Part shown: positions 1 to 6,528 of the stretch, one piece after another
Position numbering within the stretch: the stretch's first letter is position 1
Layout of the letters: the number at the start of each line of letters is the position of its first letter
Assembly: GCA_023427925.1 (NCBI GenBank)
Contig: JAEYZS010000172.1
Location: 1-6,528 of the forward strand
DNA length: 6,528 bases
Direction: 5' to 3'
DNA from: Pseudomonadota bacterium
GTDB taxonomy: Bacteria > Bdellovibrionota > Bdellovibrionia > Bdellovibrionales > JAEYZS01
Notes under the pieces: model-generated
Databases searched by the model: none
Told to the model about the DNA's origin: nothing
The model's input: only the letters and a program-made list of their open reading frames with translations
Program-made: the position numbers and the translations under genes

Positions 1-3000
1 TATTAGCGTAGGGCGACTTGGTGGGCCTTTAACTTTGAGTCTTCCGTAGGCTTTTGAATCCACCAACTCATTTTTAATCTGGATTCCTTTATTGAAAACG
101 ACATCGAGATCAAAAACTGCAACTTCAGAATTCTTTTTTAGCAAGGAATCTGGTAATAATTGGGATCTTGAAATGCCATTTCCTTTTCCATCGTCGCTTG
201 TGAATTCTCTATTGAATTGACCCGACTGAATGACATAGTTTCCTTCAAAGAGGTAAGGGAACCAATTGCCAGATATATGGAAGTCCCCGCTACCTTTTGT
301 GGTCACATTGTCAGGTATTCGAATTGTAGCGTTATCGAACTTTCCATGTAGGTCAGTCTTGATGTTTCGCGGTCCTATAATCTCCACATTACCATTGCCG
401 GTGACTCGGCCGTGGGCAAACTCACTAGTAAGTCGGTTGATAATAATCTTATCATCGCTAAATAGAATATCAGCACTTATATCATCGAAACTATGTGGTA
501 ATTCGTTCACACGGACAGCTCCGTTTGTAACGAAAGCCGACCCCAGCATTTTCCAATTCGTTGGACCAAAGGAAAACTGAGTTGTAACCGCCAGAGATCC
601 ACGAAGATCTTCAAAAAACGGCGTTAAGAATGAGAGCAGGCCAAGGTCGATCTTGCCGTTAAGAGCGAGGCTAATCGGGTAGGCTGGGGTTTTTACGGAA
701 TTAATTTCTAAAGAAGTATTATCCCCACGCAGAGTAAACTTTCTTAAATCCATTGATCCGTTTTGAAAATTCAACGTGAATGGAGAGTCAGCTTTCATTT
801 CTTTAATACCACGTTGAACCTGAAACTCACGAACTGCGATGGATCCGTTTGTTCCCCACAATCCTTTTTTGCTAGTAAGGTCAATTTCTGATGTCAAAGA
901 AGTAGTGAATTCTTGGGCACGACTTTTTGTAGAAATTAAATGGATGAGTGGTGCAAAATCCCAGCGTTCGGTCTTTGCTTTTAACGAGAATGGACTATTT
1001 GAGTTGAGCGGAATAACAAAATCCGCATTGATTTTATTTCCCATTAGTTTCCCAGAGCCACTGATGTTTTCTTTCCCGAACGAAAGAGTAAATGAGGAAT
1101 CAGGAAGAAGCTCTTGAGAAACAGTCGTCTTCGTTAAAGTCCCTGTGAGCTGCGACTTGGGGTTTAATATGTGCTCAGTCAAAAGAAGTTTAAAGTCCAA
1201 ATTCGCATTGATATCCAGTTCTGTTTTTGCAAATGAATTTATAGTCTGAAGTGTAAAGTTTTGACCGATCCATTCGGTTTGGATTTGACCGTTCGGTTTT
1301 GCAGTTCCGGTGAGTGTCAGGATTCCGCTAGATTTCTTAAGAGAGGCTCGATCGATACTTACATTACCGCTATTTGATGTGACATCAAAAATTAATTCGT
1401 CAAATGATTCATTTGCGACATTTCCATTTCTGATATGAGTTTTTAATTTGTAAGACAGAAGACTGAAGTCGAGCGGTCCATTAAAGTTCGCAGTAGCAGT
1501 GCCACCTCCATAGACTTCAACGGGAATAGGAGCGACTTTAAGAAGTGCTTTTTGAATATCGGATAGCTCAATGTAGGGAGACTCAATATCACCGACGATT
1601 TTACTATCGTTTAGATTTATATCAAGAACACCTAGATATTTGGTTGTTCGAATAAGGCCGTCGATATCTTTGAATTTAAGATGGCCTTTGCGATAGGAGA
1701 GGTCCGATGTAAAGTCGCCAAGGAAGTAGTTCTTAATCGATGCTTCTTGAGTTGAGAGATTAATGTCAAAGATGGCATGACCGCTATCGCCTTGGACATA
1801 ACCTTTGAGTTTGGATTTGCCCTCTAGATCTAAGTTTGCAAGTGAAAAATCCTTAAAGTCTAATTGCGGCGAATTGAATTCAAATCGGAATCCTTTTTTA
1901 TAGTTCACATAACCTTTGACTGTTCCTTTTGTGTGTTTTTCGATCGTGAGCTCGGCTTCAGTGTTGATTTGTTCCTTAGTGATTTCCACAGATCCCTTGG
2001 CTGATCCTTGCTCGGTCGTTACAATATCAAGTGTCTTGGTATATACTCTAAGCTTCTCAAAGCGCATTTCCCCGCTACATTTTAAAAGTGGTGTTTGATT
2101 GAATTTTCCGCTGCACGGAAGTTGAGTTCTTGAGGTGAGCTGAACGGGAACTTCGCCCAAACCAAGACTAGCAAGAAGCTCTTGAAGTTTGAGTCCGCTT
2201 TCAAGATTTAAGACGGTGGAGTATTCCATTGGAGAAGAAGTCTTAAGAAAAAATTTGTCGAGATTAATTTTCCCTGCGGGATTTTGAATTTGTATTCGTT
2301 GAGATTGGACTTGTTCATTTTGAAAGGTGGCTTGGCCAATAACATTTCCCACTAAGAACTGATTGATCTTTAAATTTTTGAAATGGAATTTATTTTGTGT
2401 AGAGATAGGCCCCTGGGTCTTTTTTATAATAAAGGTTTGAGCATCAAGGGATCCGTGCATTTCAGGTAGGGGAGTTTTTATGAAAGGTTGGATCTCACTT
2501 TTTAACTCATCAAGCTTGAGGCTTGTTTTTATTTTTAAGTTCACTTCATCAAATTTTACATTTGAAATTGGAGTTTCAGTATAGCCCGCAGCCAAGATAT
2601 AGGAATCACCTTTTTTGATTTTCAGTGCTGACATTAGGATTTGGTTTTCCTGGATTAAAAACCGACTTCCAAGGGAGATTTCGATTGGAATGTCTGCGAT
2701 TTGTGGGTCATAGACTAAAAGTTGTGGCGAAAGCAGAGATACTAATGCCGATGACTTTTGGTTTTCAATTTCAATTGAAAATTTATTCAGGTTGATTTGG
2801 GGTATATTGTCTTCGGGCTGCACACTCAAATTCATACGATAAATGGTAAATGTATTCAGTGGGATCTTAAGAATGGATTTAAGATCAATTTTTTCGTTTT
2901 GACTTTTTGGAGTCTGGAGATTTTTAAGTGCCTTAATGCTTTTAATATGAATGGTTGGTTCAGTAATTTCAATTCTTGAAAATTGAAAAAGACCAGTCAG

Positions 3001-3306
3001 GAAACTTAAAGGATTGAGAGATAGTTTTACTTCCTTAACGAAACTTTCAGATATAGCGGCACTGAGTTCATTCGTCTTGGGAGTTATACGAATTTGTTTA
3101 AAACTTACTCCAATTGGAAATAAGTGGAAATCAATGTTTGAAACTAAAACTCTAACCGGTCCCTTTTCAGAAGTGGTTTTTTCGATATAGTCGATGGCCC
3201 ATAATTTAAAGTCAGGCAAATGGTAGCTGTAAAAAAATCCCAGAGCTCCGCAGAATAGAGCGACAACAGAGTATTTTGTAAGAGTCTTTAGCAGGGAGCT
3301 ATTCAA
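1..3306 (-). CDS. TamB/AsmA-like envelope protein, C-terminus beyond window
   Basis: The frame is open for 1102 codons and continues past the left edge. Residues 1-11 are short and basic, followed by a single hydrophobic anchor at about 12-28 and then a long periplasmic region. Residues 95-122 (LNPLSFLTGLF..., then an I-EP-I pattern) resemble the AsmA-family N-terminus. The rest is monotonous alternating polar/hydrophobic beta-strand sequence with many G-x-x and N-G turns, as in TamB and other bridge-like lipid-transfer proteins. From about 903 the sequence looks like the start of the TamB C-terminal domain (DUF490): an I-x-A-D-I-x-F...I-I-I-x-x-L pattern near 943-960, G-R-V-T-G-N-G at 966-972 and G-R-L-K-V-K-G-P-P-S-R-P at 1088-1099. 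TamB proteins are commonly 1200-1500 residues, so roughly 200-300 are probably missing here. The family moves phospholipid between membranes or assists outer-membrane protein assembly. The TTG start is chosen because it overlaps the preceding stop (TTGA) and has GGAGGG four bases upstream. The family call is firm; TamB versus another AsmA-like subfamily is less so. Confidence 0.85.
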   Translation of the reverse strand, partial: MNSSLLKTLTKYSVVALFCGALGFFYSYHLPDFKLWAIDYIEKTTSEKGPVRVLVSNIDFHLFPIGVSFKQIRITPKTNELSAAISESFVKEVKLSLNPLSFLTGLFQFSRIEITEPTIHIKSIKALKNLQTPKSQNEKIDLKSILKIPLNTFTIYRMNLSVQPEDNIPQINLNKFSIEIENQKSSALVSLLSPQLLVYDPQIADIPIEISLGSRFLIQENQILMSALKIKKGDSYILAAGYTETPISNVKFDEVNLKIKTSLKLDELKSEIQPFIKTPLPEMHGSLDAQTFIIKKTQGPISTQNKFHFKNLKINQFLVGNVIGQATFQNEQVQSQRIQIQNPAGKINLDKFFLKTSSPMEYSTVLNLESGLKLQELLASLGLGEVPVQLTSRTQLPCSGKFNQTPLLKCSGEMRFEKLRVYTKTLDIVTTEQGSAKGSVEITKEQINTEAELTIEKHTKGTVKGYVNYKKGFRFEFNSPQLDFKDFSLANLDLEGKSKLKGYVQGDSGHAIFDINLSTQEASIKNYFLGDFTSDLSYRKGHLKFKDIDGLIRTTKYLGVLDINLNDSKIVGDIESPYIELSDIQKALLKVAPIPVEVYGGGTATANFNGPLDFSLLSYKLKTHIRNGNVANESFDELIFDVTSNSGNVSIDRASLKKSSGILTLTGTAKPNGQIQTEWIGQNFTLQTINSFAKTELDINANLDFKLLLTEHILNPKSQLTGTLTKTTVSQELLPDSSFTLSFGKENISGSGKLMGNKINADFVIPLNSNSPFSLKAKTERWDFAPLIHLISTKSRAQEFTTSLTSEIDLTSKKGLWGTNGSIAVREFQVQRGIKEMKADSPFTLNFQNGSMDLRKFTLRGDNTSLEINSVKTPAYPISLALNGKIDLGLLSFLTPFFEDLRGSLAVTTQFSFGPTNWKMLGSAFVTNGAVRVNELPHSFDDISADILFSDDKIIINRLTSEFAHGRVTGNGNVEIIGPRNIKTDLHGKFDNATIRIPDNVTTKGSGDFHISGNWFPYLFEGNYVIQSGQFNREFTSDDGKGNGISRSQLLPDSLLKKNSEVAVFDLDVVFNKGIQIKNELVDSKAYGRLKVKGPPSRPTLI

Positions 3307-4349
3307 CTATCCCTCCACGCATGGAGTAAGACTTTGGCAGATTGGTTGCTCGGGGAAACTTTTATAACTGTCTCCAGTATTTGAATGGCTTTGTCTTTTT
3401 CGCCGAGTCCGTAAAGAGCCTGTGCGCGGTACTCTAGAGCTGAAAAAATAGTAGTAGGGTTTTGAGGATATTTGCTTTCAATCTCAAAACTTTCATTGAT
3501 AGCATCTATGAAATTTTCTGCCTTGATTAACAGTTCCAACTTTAGCCAATCCTTTTCAAGAGATTCAGGAGCATAGCTTAAACATTGAAGAGCTTCATCA
3601 TAAAGTTCGATTTGTGTGAGTAAAATGGATAAATCGTAAGCAGAATTTGGATTTTTTTTAGCACTCTCGACCACATTTGCACCAATTTTGCTTTTTTCTT
3701 CTAAGAAATCTTTGTCAAGTTCGTGAGGTGAGTTTTCATCTTGGAGTTTGTTGTGAAGTTCGCGCTCTTTCTTTTGGACTAGAGAACGGATGCGAGCTAA
3801 ATCGAGATCAGATGTGATTTCAAAAATTTCTTTGTCATTAGGAAACTTTTGTCGAAGTAATATGGAAACGTCCCGAATTTCCGTGTCCATTCTATCTGCG
3901 ATCAGGCGTTGAAGCTTTGTTTTGAGCTCAGATTTTTCTTTTTCTAGAGCTGTCTTCCTTTCTTCGAGATATGTTTTGATGACTTTCTCGAATCGTGGAT
4001 GAAGAGTTTTCGCTTTCTGCGCATAGATGATATCTTCGAGTTTATTACTTTCAGTCATTCCCACAAGAATAGCTTCAACAATATCTTCATGAAGATGAGT
4101 TTCGATTTGAGAGAGCATTTCCAAAAACGGAATCCATGCGATGTAACGATCCTGTGTAAATTGTTTTGAATATTGGTTTTGAAGAGTTTTGTGTAAACCT
4201 GTGTTCAATAAAAACTGGGCAGCAATGTCTTGGTCTTTTTCGGAAAGCTCGCCGCGATCCCATTTTTTTAAAAGATCATCGGCAACATAAGTCACATCGA
4301 ACTCTTGCAAAAGCTTTTGAATGATGATCTCAATCCTTGACGAATTCAA
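3303..4349 (-). CDS. TPR and coiled-coil protein, function unknown
   Basis: With the TTG start at 4349 this is a 348-residue protein; a GTG at 4388 would give 361. There is no signal peptide or membrane segment, so it is probably cytoplasmic. Residues about 1-115 are helical with no family I recognise. Residues about 119-155 and 185-205 are rich in E, K, L and R with heptad-like spacing, suggesting coiled coils. Residues about 233-348 contain two or three tetratricopeptide-like helix pairs; the clearest is the last, A-L-E-Y-R-A-Q-A-L-Y-G-L-G-E-K-D-K-A, then P at the turn. TPRs are protein-binding scaffolds, so a binding or assembly role is likely, but no catalytic motif is visible. The TTG is preferred because GGAG lies five bases upstream and a sigma70-like promoter at 4392-4420 would start transcription around 4385, too late for the GTG. 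The gene leads the operon and overlaps the TamB-like gene by four bases, suggesting a linked envelope function. That link is inference. Confidence 0.85.
   Translation of the reverse strand: MNSSRIEIIIQKLLQEFDVTYVADDLLKKWDRGELSEKDQDIAAQFLLNTGLHKTLQNQYSKQFTQDRYIAWIPFLEMLSQIETHLHEDIVEAILVGMTESNKLEDIIYAQKAKTLHPRFEKVIKTYLEERKTALEKEKSELKTKLQRLIADRMDTEIRDVSILLRQKFPNDKEIFEITSDLDLARIRSLVQKKERELHNKLQDENSPHELDKDFLEEKSKIGANVVESAKKNPNSAYDLSILLTQIELYDEALQCLSYAPESLEKDWLKLELLIKAENFIDAINESFEIESKYPQNPTTIFSALEYRAQALYGLGEKDKAIQILETVIKVSPSNQSAKVLLHAWRDS
3311..3316 (-). promoter_or_regulatory. Shine-Dalgarno of the TamB-like gene
   Basis: On the minus strand this reads GGAGGG, four bases before the TTG start at 3306-3304. 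It lies inside the last codons of the TPR gene. It fixes a TTG start that shares four bases with the upstream TGA, and it indicates translational coupling of the two genes. Confidence 0.75.
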
Positions 4350-4354
4350 CGGTG

Positions 4355-4358
4355 CTCC
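4355..4358 (-). promoter_or_regulatory. Shine-Dalgarno deciding the TPR-gene start
   Basis: The minus strand reads GGAG with a five-base spacer to the TTG at 4349-4347. The upstream alternative GTG at 4388-4386 has no purine-rich Shine-Dalgarno; the bases before it are TATAATTAA. Confidence 0.5.
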
Positions 4359-4391
4359 GAGGTGTAAATTTCTTCCATGAAATCTCACTTA

Positions 4392-4420
4392 ATTATACGA
4401 AAGAACTTCGGAATTTTAAA
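4392..4420 (-). promoter_or_regulatory. Sigma70-like promoter of the TPR/TamB-like operon
   Basis: Read on the minus strand, the -35 is TTTAAA (4420-4415, four of six matches to TTGACA), the spacer is exactly 17 bases, and the -10 is a perfect TATAAT (4397-4392). Transcription should begin near 4385. That gives a leader of about 35 bases to the TTG start, and it would cut through the alternative GTG at 4388-4386. Prediction only. Confidence 0.55.
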
Positions 4421-4635
4421 GTCTGGTCGGGGAAAATTTTTAATAATATTCGCCCTTAAATTGCCTGGGTGAAGGTCCCTAATTTCAGTTTAAAGCGGAA
4501 ATGAAAGTGACCCCACATTTTGCTAGATCAATGTTCATGATCGAGAAGCAGTTTTTTTGACTGGTCTACACTTTAAACGAGAGACATTTTGCTTGTAACT
4601 CCCTACGAAAGCCCGAGACAATTTCATTAAGGTAG

Positions 4636-4679
4636 TCTGATGCTGTGCAAATCTGTCATCAGAATGGGAAGATTTGTAT
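4636..4679 (+). promoter_or_regulatory. Interleaved inverted repeats, possible RNA pseudoknot
   Basis: TCTGATG (4636-4642) is the exact reverse complement of CATCAGA (4657-4663). CAAATCT (4648-4654) is the exact reverse complement of AGATTTG (4670-4676) and extends to about ten pairs (4645-4654 with 4670-4679) if two G-U pairs are allowed. The arms alternate in the order S1, S2, S1', S2', with connecting loops of 2, 2 and 6 bases. That is the layout of an H-type pseudoknot, or of two mutually exclusive hairpins. It ends about 118 bases before the yebC start, so it could lie in that gene's leader if transcription starts upstream. Seven-base stems arise by chance at this scale, so the functional claim is tentative. 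Confidence 0.3.
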
Positions 4680-4702
4680 TACAGTTTCTGGGCTGGGATT
4701 TA

Positions 4703-4714
4703 CGGTATATACCG
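4703..4714. repeat. Perfect 12-base palindrome CGGTATATACCG
   Basis: This sequence equals its own reverse complement. It lies 83 bases upstream of the yebC ATG, where an operator could sit. No regulator gene in the window points to it, and a palindrome of this length is only mildly unexpected in a region of this size. Confidence 0.3.
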
Positions 4715-4786
4715 GCGCACTAGACCTCTATAAAAGCTTGATAAAATTCAGGTTTTGTTACAAAAATGTTTTATTCAGTCAAATTT

Positions 4787-4793
4787 AAGGAGG
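4787..4793 (+). promoter_or_regulatory. Strong Shine-Dalgarno of yebC
   Basis: AAGGAGG lies four bases (CACA) before the ATG at 4798. This near-consensus site confirms the start and suggests efficient translation. Confidence 0.85.
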
Positions 4794-4797
4794 CACA

Positions 4798-5520
4798 ATG
4801 GGTGCGCAGTGGAAGAATAAGGGGAAGGCCGATAGTGCCGCCCAAAAGGGGAAAGTTGTACATAAGCTCACAAAAGAAATTCAGGTCGCAGCACGATTAG
4901 GTCAGCCAGATCCAGATTACAACCCACGACTAAGAGCTGCCATCGAAGCGGCAAGAAAACAGTCAGTCACTCGTGACTCTATTGAGCGTGCAATTAAAAA
5001 AGGCTCCGGGCAAGACAAAGACGCTACAACCTTTGATATCGTCACTTATGAAGGTTTTGCTCCTCATCAAGTTCCGGTGATTCTTGAGATTCTTACTGAC
5101 AACAAAAACCGCTCGGCCCACGAAGTGAAACAACTTTTTAAAGCGGGACAGATGGGTTCCCCTGGGAGCGTGGCATGGATGTTTGATCATACAGGTATTA
5201 TAGAAGCTTCCCACGATGATATGTCGCTAGATATTGAATCTGTTGCAATTGAAATTGGTGCTCAAAATGTAGAACCATTGGAACCAGAAGAAGTAGAAGC
5301 AAATACTATCGGCGCAAGATTTATTGCAGATGTTCCAGATCTGGATGGCGCTAACAAAGCTCTCCAAGCCGCAGGTTGGAAAGTTTCAAAAGCCGAGCTA
5401 GGTTATGTCCCAAAAAACTATGTCGAACTCTCTCCTGAAGCGGAAAAAGAAGTGATCGAATTTTTACAAGAGATGGATGACTATGATGACACTCACAGAG
5501 TGTATGTAGCCATCAAATGA
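4798..5520 (+). CDS. yebC: YebC/PmpR/TACO1-family translation or transcription factor
   Basis: This 240-residue protein matches the usual YebC length and spans the family from end to end. Visible signatures are the basic N-terminal helical domain with E-I-x-V-A-A-R (27-33), N-P-R-L-R (42-46) and I-E-R-A-I-K-K-G (62-69). The central domain has Y-E-G (84-86), T-D-N-K-N-R-S (100-106) and G-S-V-A-W-M-F (123-129). The end has P-K-N-Y-V-E-L (205-211) and an acidic segment followed by R-V-Y (234-236). The N-terminus starts MGAQWKNKGK rather than the common MAGHSKW form, so this is a variant subgroup. Family members are cytoplasmic. They were first described as DNA-binding regulators (PmpR), and the mitochondrial homologue TACO1 and bacterial relatives act in translation at difficult, for example proline-rich, sequences. 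Which role applies here cannot be read from the sequence. The gene leads a plus-strand unit and overlaps the next gene by ATGA; no ruvC adjoins it on either side. Confidence 0.96.
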   Translation: MGAQWKNKGKADSAAQKGKVVHKLTKEIQVAARLGQPDPDYNPRLRAAIEAARKQSVTRDSIERAIKKGSGQDKDATTFDIVTYEGFAPHQVPVILEILTDNKNRSAHEVKQLFKAGQMGSPGSVAWMFDHTGIIEASHDDMSLDIESVAIEIGAQNVEPLEPEEVEANTIGARFIADVPDLDGANKALQAAGWKVSKAELGYVPKNYVELSPEAEKEVIEFLQEMDDYDDTHRVYVAIK

Positions 5521-6528
5521 TTCGTGCTGTGATCTTTTTATCTATTTTAGTGGTATTGGCCTTCATAACTCCTGTGGAGGCAAAATATCTCGTCAACGAA
5601 GATTTAAAAGAACAAATCGAAAATGATAAAGATCGAACTATTCCTGCTACGGATAAGCTCACGGCGGCAATTGACGGCGAAGTTTTTCAGTCAACATCGA
5701 GGCTGGGGGAGGAGGATTTTTATCACGGAACGGGTTACTGGCTGAATGCAAGAATGGAGTATATATTTGCTCCAGAAGCTCAAGTGAATTTAAAATCGAT
5801 TTTCTATAGCGGAACATCAAGCAATGGGTACGGGAATACGAGTTCCAGCGGTCTGATTAATTTTTTTGGTTTAACGTATCGGCCAAAACTTTCAGTGGGA
5901 GAGGTCTACATACGCCTCATAGATCTTGGTCGTCAGACGTTTGGGCGAGGCTTGATTGTTGATCGAAAAGAAACTACTGGCGCGATGATCCAAGTAATGC
6001 GAAATAAGACTAAATATGAATTGGTGTTAGATGGAACAGGCGGAATTACAGCCCACGGGGACCTCTTCTACGCTTCGACAACAATTAATAATGATATTTT
6101 AGGGTTTGCGTTTTATATAGTTAACTCGCCAGGTGCTCCTGAATATCTTCCTCCGACTGCAACTCTAACCTCGACTTATCGATTTAGCGATCATTTAAAG
6201 TATGACGCTGAAGTTGGTGCGAATAAGTATGGGTTAGCAGGGTTACTCATCACAGAATATTTAAAAAAGAATGGTTCTTTCCAATATAAAATAAGACCAC
6301 AGGTTCGTTATTATGATTATAAATTCTTAAATGGAGTGGAGAGTAATAGAGGGTATATCGACTACGATCAATACGATATTCCGGATATGAATGCTCACAG
6401 TATATTCTTTGAAATGGCAAAACGAAGCGTGATCGTGTACGGCTCAGAGTTTAATTTTGATTATGTTTTTACTGATAGCTTTAGGATGTACTTCGACAAT
6501 GAAGTAAATATTCGTCGTTACTATGATG
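5517..6528 (+). CDS. Predicted outer-membrane beta-barrel protein, C-terminus beyond window
   Basis: The frame is open for 337 codons and runs off the right edge, so the full length is unknown. Residues 1-22 form a typical Sec signal peptide: a basic start (MIR), a hydrophobic core of about 15 residues, and V-E-A before a likely signal peptidase I cut at 22/23. The mature part has no long hydrophobic helix and no cysteine. It is rich in Y, F, G, N and alternating polar/hydrophobic strands, for example 76-83, 116-122, 128-136, 195-202 and 255-268, which fits a transmembrane beta-barrel. L-G-R-Q-T-F-G-R-G at 137-145 followed by a charged loop resembles the G-R-Q strand of porins such as the alginate-export type, but I do not recognise a named family. 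The ATG overlaps the yebC stop (ATGA) and has no clear Shine-Dalgarno of its own, so its translation probably depends on ribosomes finishing yebC. Confidence 0.8.
   Translation, partial: MIRAVIFLSILVVLAFITPVEAKYLVNEDLKEQIENDKDRTIPATDKLTAAIDGEVFQSTSRLGEEDFYHGTGYWLNARMEYIFAPEAQVNLKSIFYSGTSSNGYGNTSSSGLINFFGLTYRPKLSVGEVYIRLIDLGRQTFGRGLIVDRKETTGAMIQVMRNKTKYELVLDGTGGITAHGDLFYASTTINNDILGFAFYIVNSPGAPEYLPPTATLTSTYRFSDHLKYDAEVGANKYGLAGLLITEYLKKNGSFQYKIRPQVRYYDYKFLNGVESNRGYIDYDQYDIPDMNAHSIFFEMAKRSVIVYGSEFNFDYVFTDSFRMYFDNEVNIRRYYD

Larger units (their letters stand above)
4421..4786. other. Divergent intergenic region without a convincing gene
   Basis: This stretch separates the minus-strand operon from the yebC operon. 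The only open frame noted is a 19-codon ATG frame at 4501-4560 (plus strand) with no Shine-Dalgarno, which I do not call as a gene. I see no tRNA and no recognisable known riboswitch. A weak hairpin, TTCGCCC/GGGTGAA (4449-4455 with 4467-4473, one G-U pair), has no T-run directly after it on either strand and is not a credible terminator. Interleaved inverted repeats (4636-4679) and a palindrome (4703-4714) are listed separately. I could not find a convincing -35/-10 pair for yebC. TATAAA at 4729-4734 is a possible -10 but has no good -35 partner. Confidence 0.6.

Noticed and set aside
266..2979. Short plus-strand open frames (266-580, 839-1117, 1916-2098, 2797-2979).
   Set aside because: All lie antisense to one uninterrupted 1102-codon frame with clear TamB/AsmA character, and none shows a ribosome binding site or a protein-like composition of its own.
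1..3306. The long minus-strand frame as an adhesin or autotransporter.
   Set aside because: It has a single uncleaved-looking N-terminal anchor and no passenger-type repeats. AsmA-like N-terminal and DUF490-like C-terminal patterns fit TamB better.
4449..4473. Hairpin TTCGCCC/GGGTGAA as a terminator.
   Set aside because: It has one G-U pair, an 11-base loop and no adjacent T-run on either strand, and it lies upstream of both operons where a terminator is not needed.
4501..4560. 19-codon plus-strand ATG frame in the intergenic region.
   Set aside because: No Shine-Dalgarno and too short to judge; kept only as a possible remnant in the findings.
4557..4622. TTGACT (4557) or TTGTAA (4593) as a -35 of a yebC promoter.
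   Set aside because: TTGACT has no -10 at 16-18 bases. TTGTAA pairs only with GACAAT at an 18-base spacer, four of six matches in each box, which is too weak to call.
4753..4765. Inverted repeat TTTTGT-T-ACAAAA before yebC.
   Set aside because: A/T-rich six-base arms are expected by chance in this composition, and nothing else supports an operator there.
4963..5214. Minus-strand open frame of 83 codons inside yebC.
   Set aside because: It is antisense to conserved YebC motifs and has no family character; it is a shadow of the coding strand.

Overview
The window looks like a chromosomal segment of an AT-rich Gram-negative bacterium. It encodes an inner-membrane-anchored TamB/AsmA-type protein and a predicted outer-membrane beta-barrel, so the cell has two membranes. 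The moderate AT bias, TTG starts and gene style would suit a low-GC member of the Bdellovibrionota, but that is an impression and not a demonstrated placement. There are no rRNA or tRNA genes, CRISPR arrays, recognisable insertion sequences or prophage genes.

The left two-thirds is a minus-strand operon read right to left. First comes a TPR/coiled-coil protein (about 4349 down to 3303), then a very long TamB/AsmA-like gene (3306 down to position 1) that runs off the left edge. Checked codon by codon, this second gene is open for all 1102 codons in the window. The two genes overlap by four bases (TTGA), and the second has a strong Shine-Dalgarno inside the end of the first, so they are probably translated together. 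A sigma70-like promoter lies at 4392-4420. It sits so close to the most upstream possible GTG start (4388) that a TTG at 4349 with its own GGAG is the better start for the TPR protein.

The divergent intergenic region, about 410-450 bases, contains no convincing gene. It does hold some structure: two interleaved inverted repeats at 4636-4679 that could fold as an H-type pseudoknot, a perfect 12-base palindrome at 4703-4714, and a strong ribosome binding site for the gene to the right.

On the right, a plus-strand pair begins with a YebC/PmpR/TACO1-family gene (4798-5520). It is followed by a four-base ATGA overlap and the start of a signal-peptide-bearing, probably beta-barrel protein (5517 to the right edge, incomplete). 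YebC proteins act in the cytoplasm on translation or transcription, and in many bacteria yebC neighbours ruvC, so tight coupling to an outer-membrane protein is the least expected arrangement here. Both divergent units therefore contain an envelope gene: a TamB-like protein on one side and an outer-membrane protein on the other.

I found no clearly new defence or mobile system. The points most worth following are the yebC-outer membrane protein coupling, the possible structured leader upstream of yebC, and the TPR-TamB operon.
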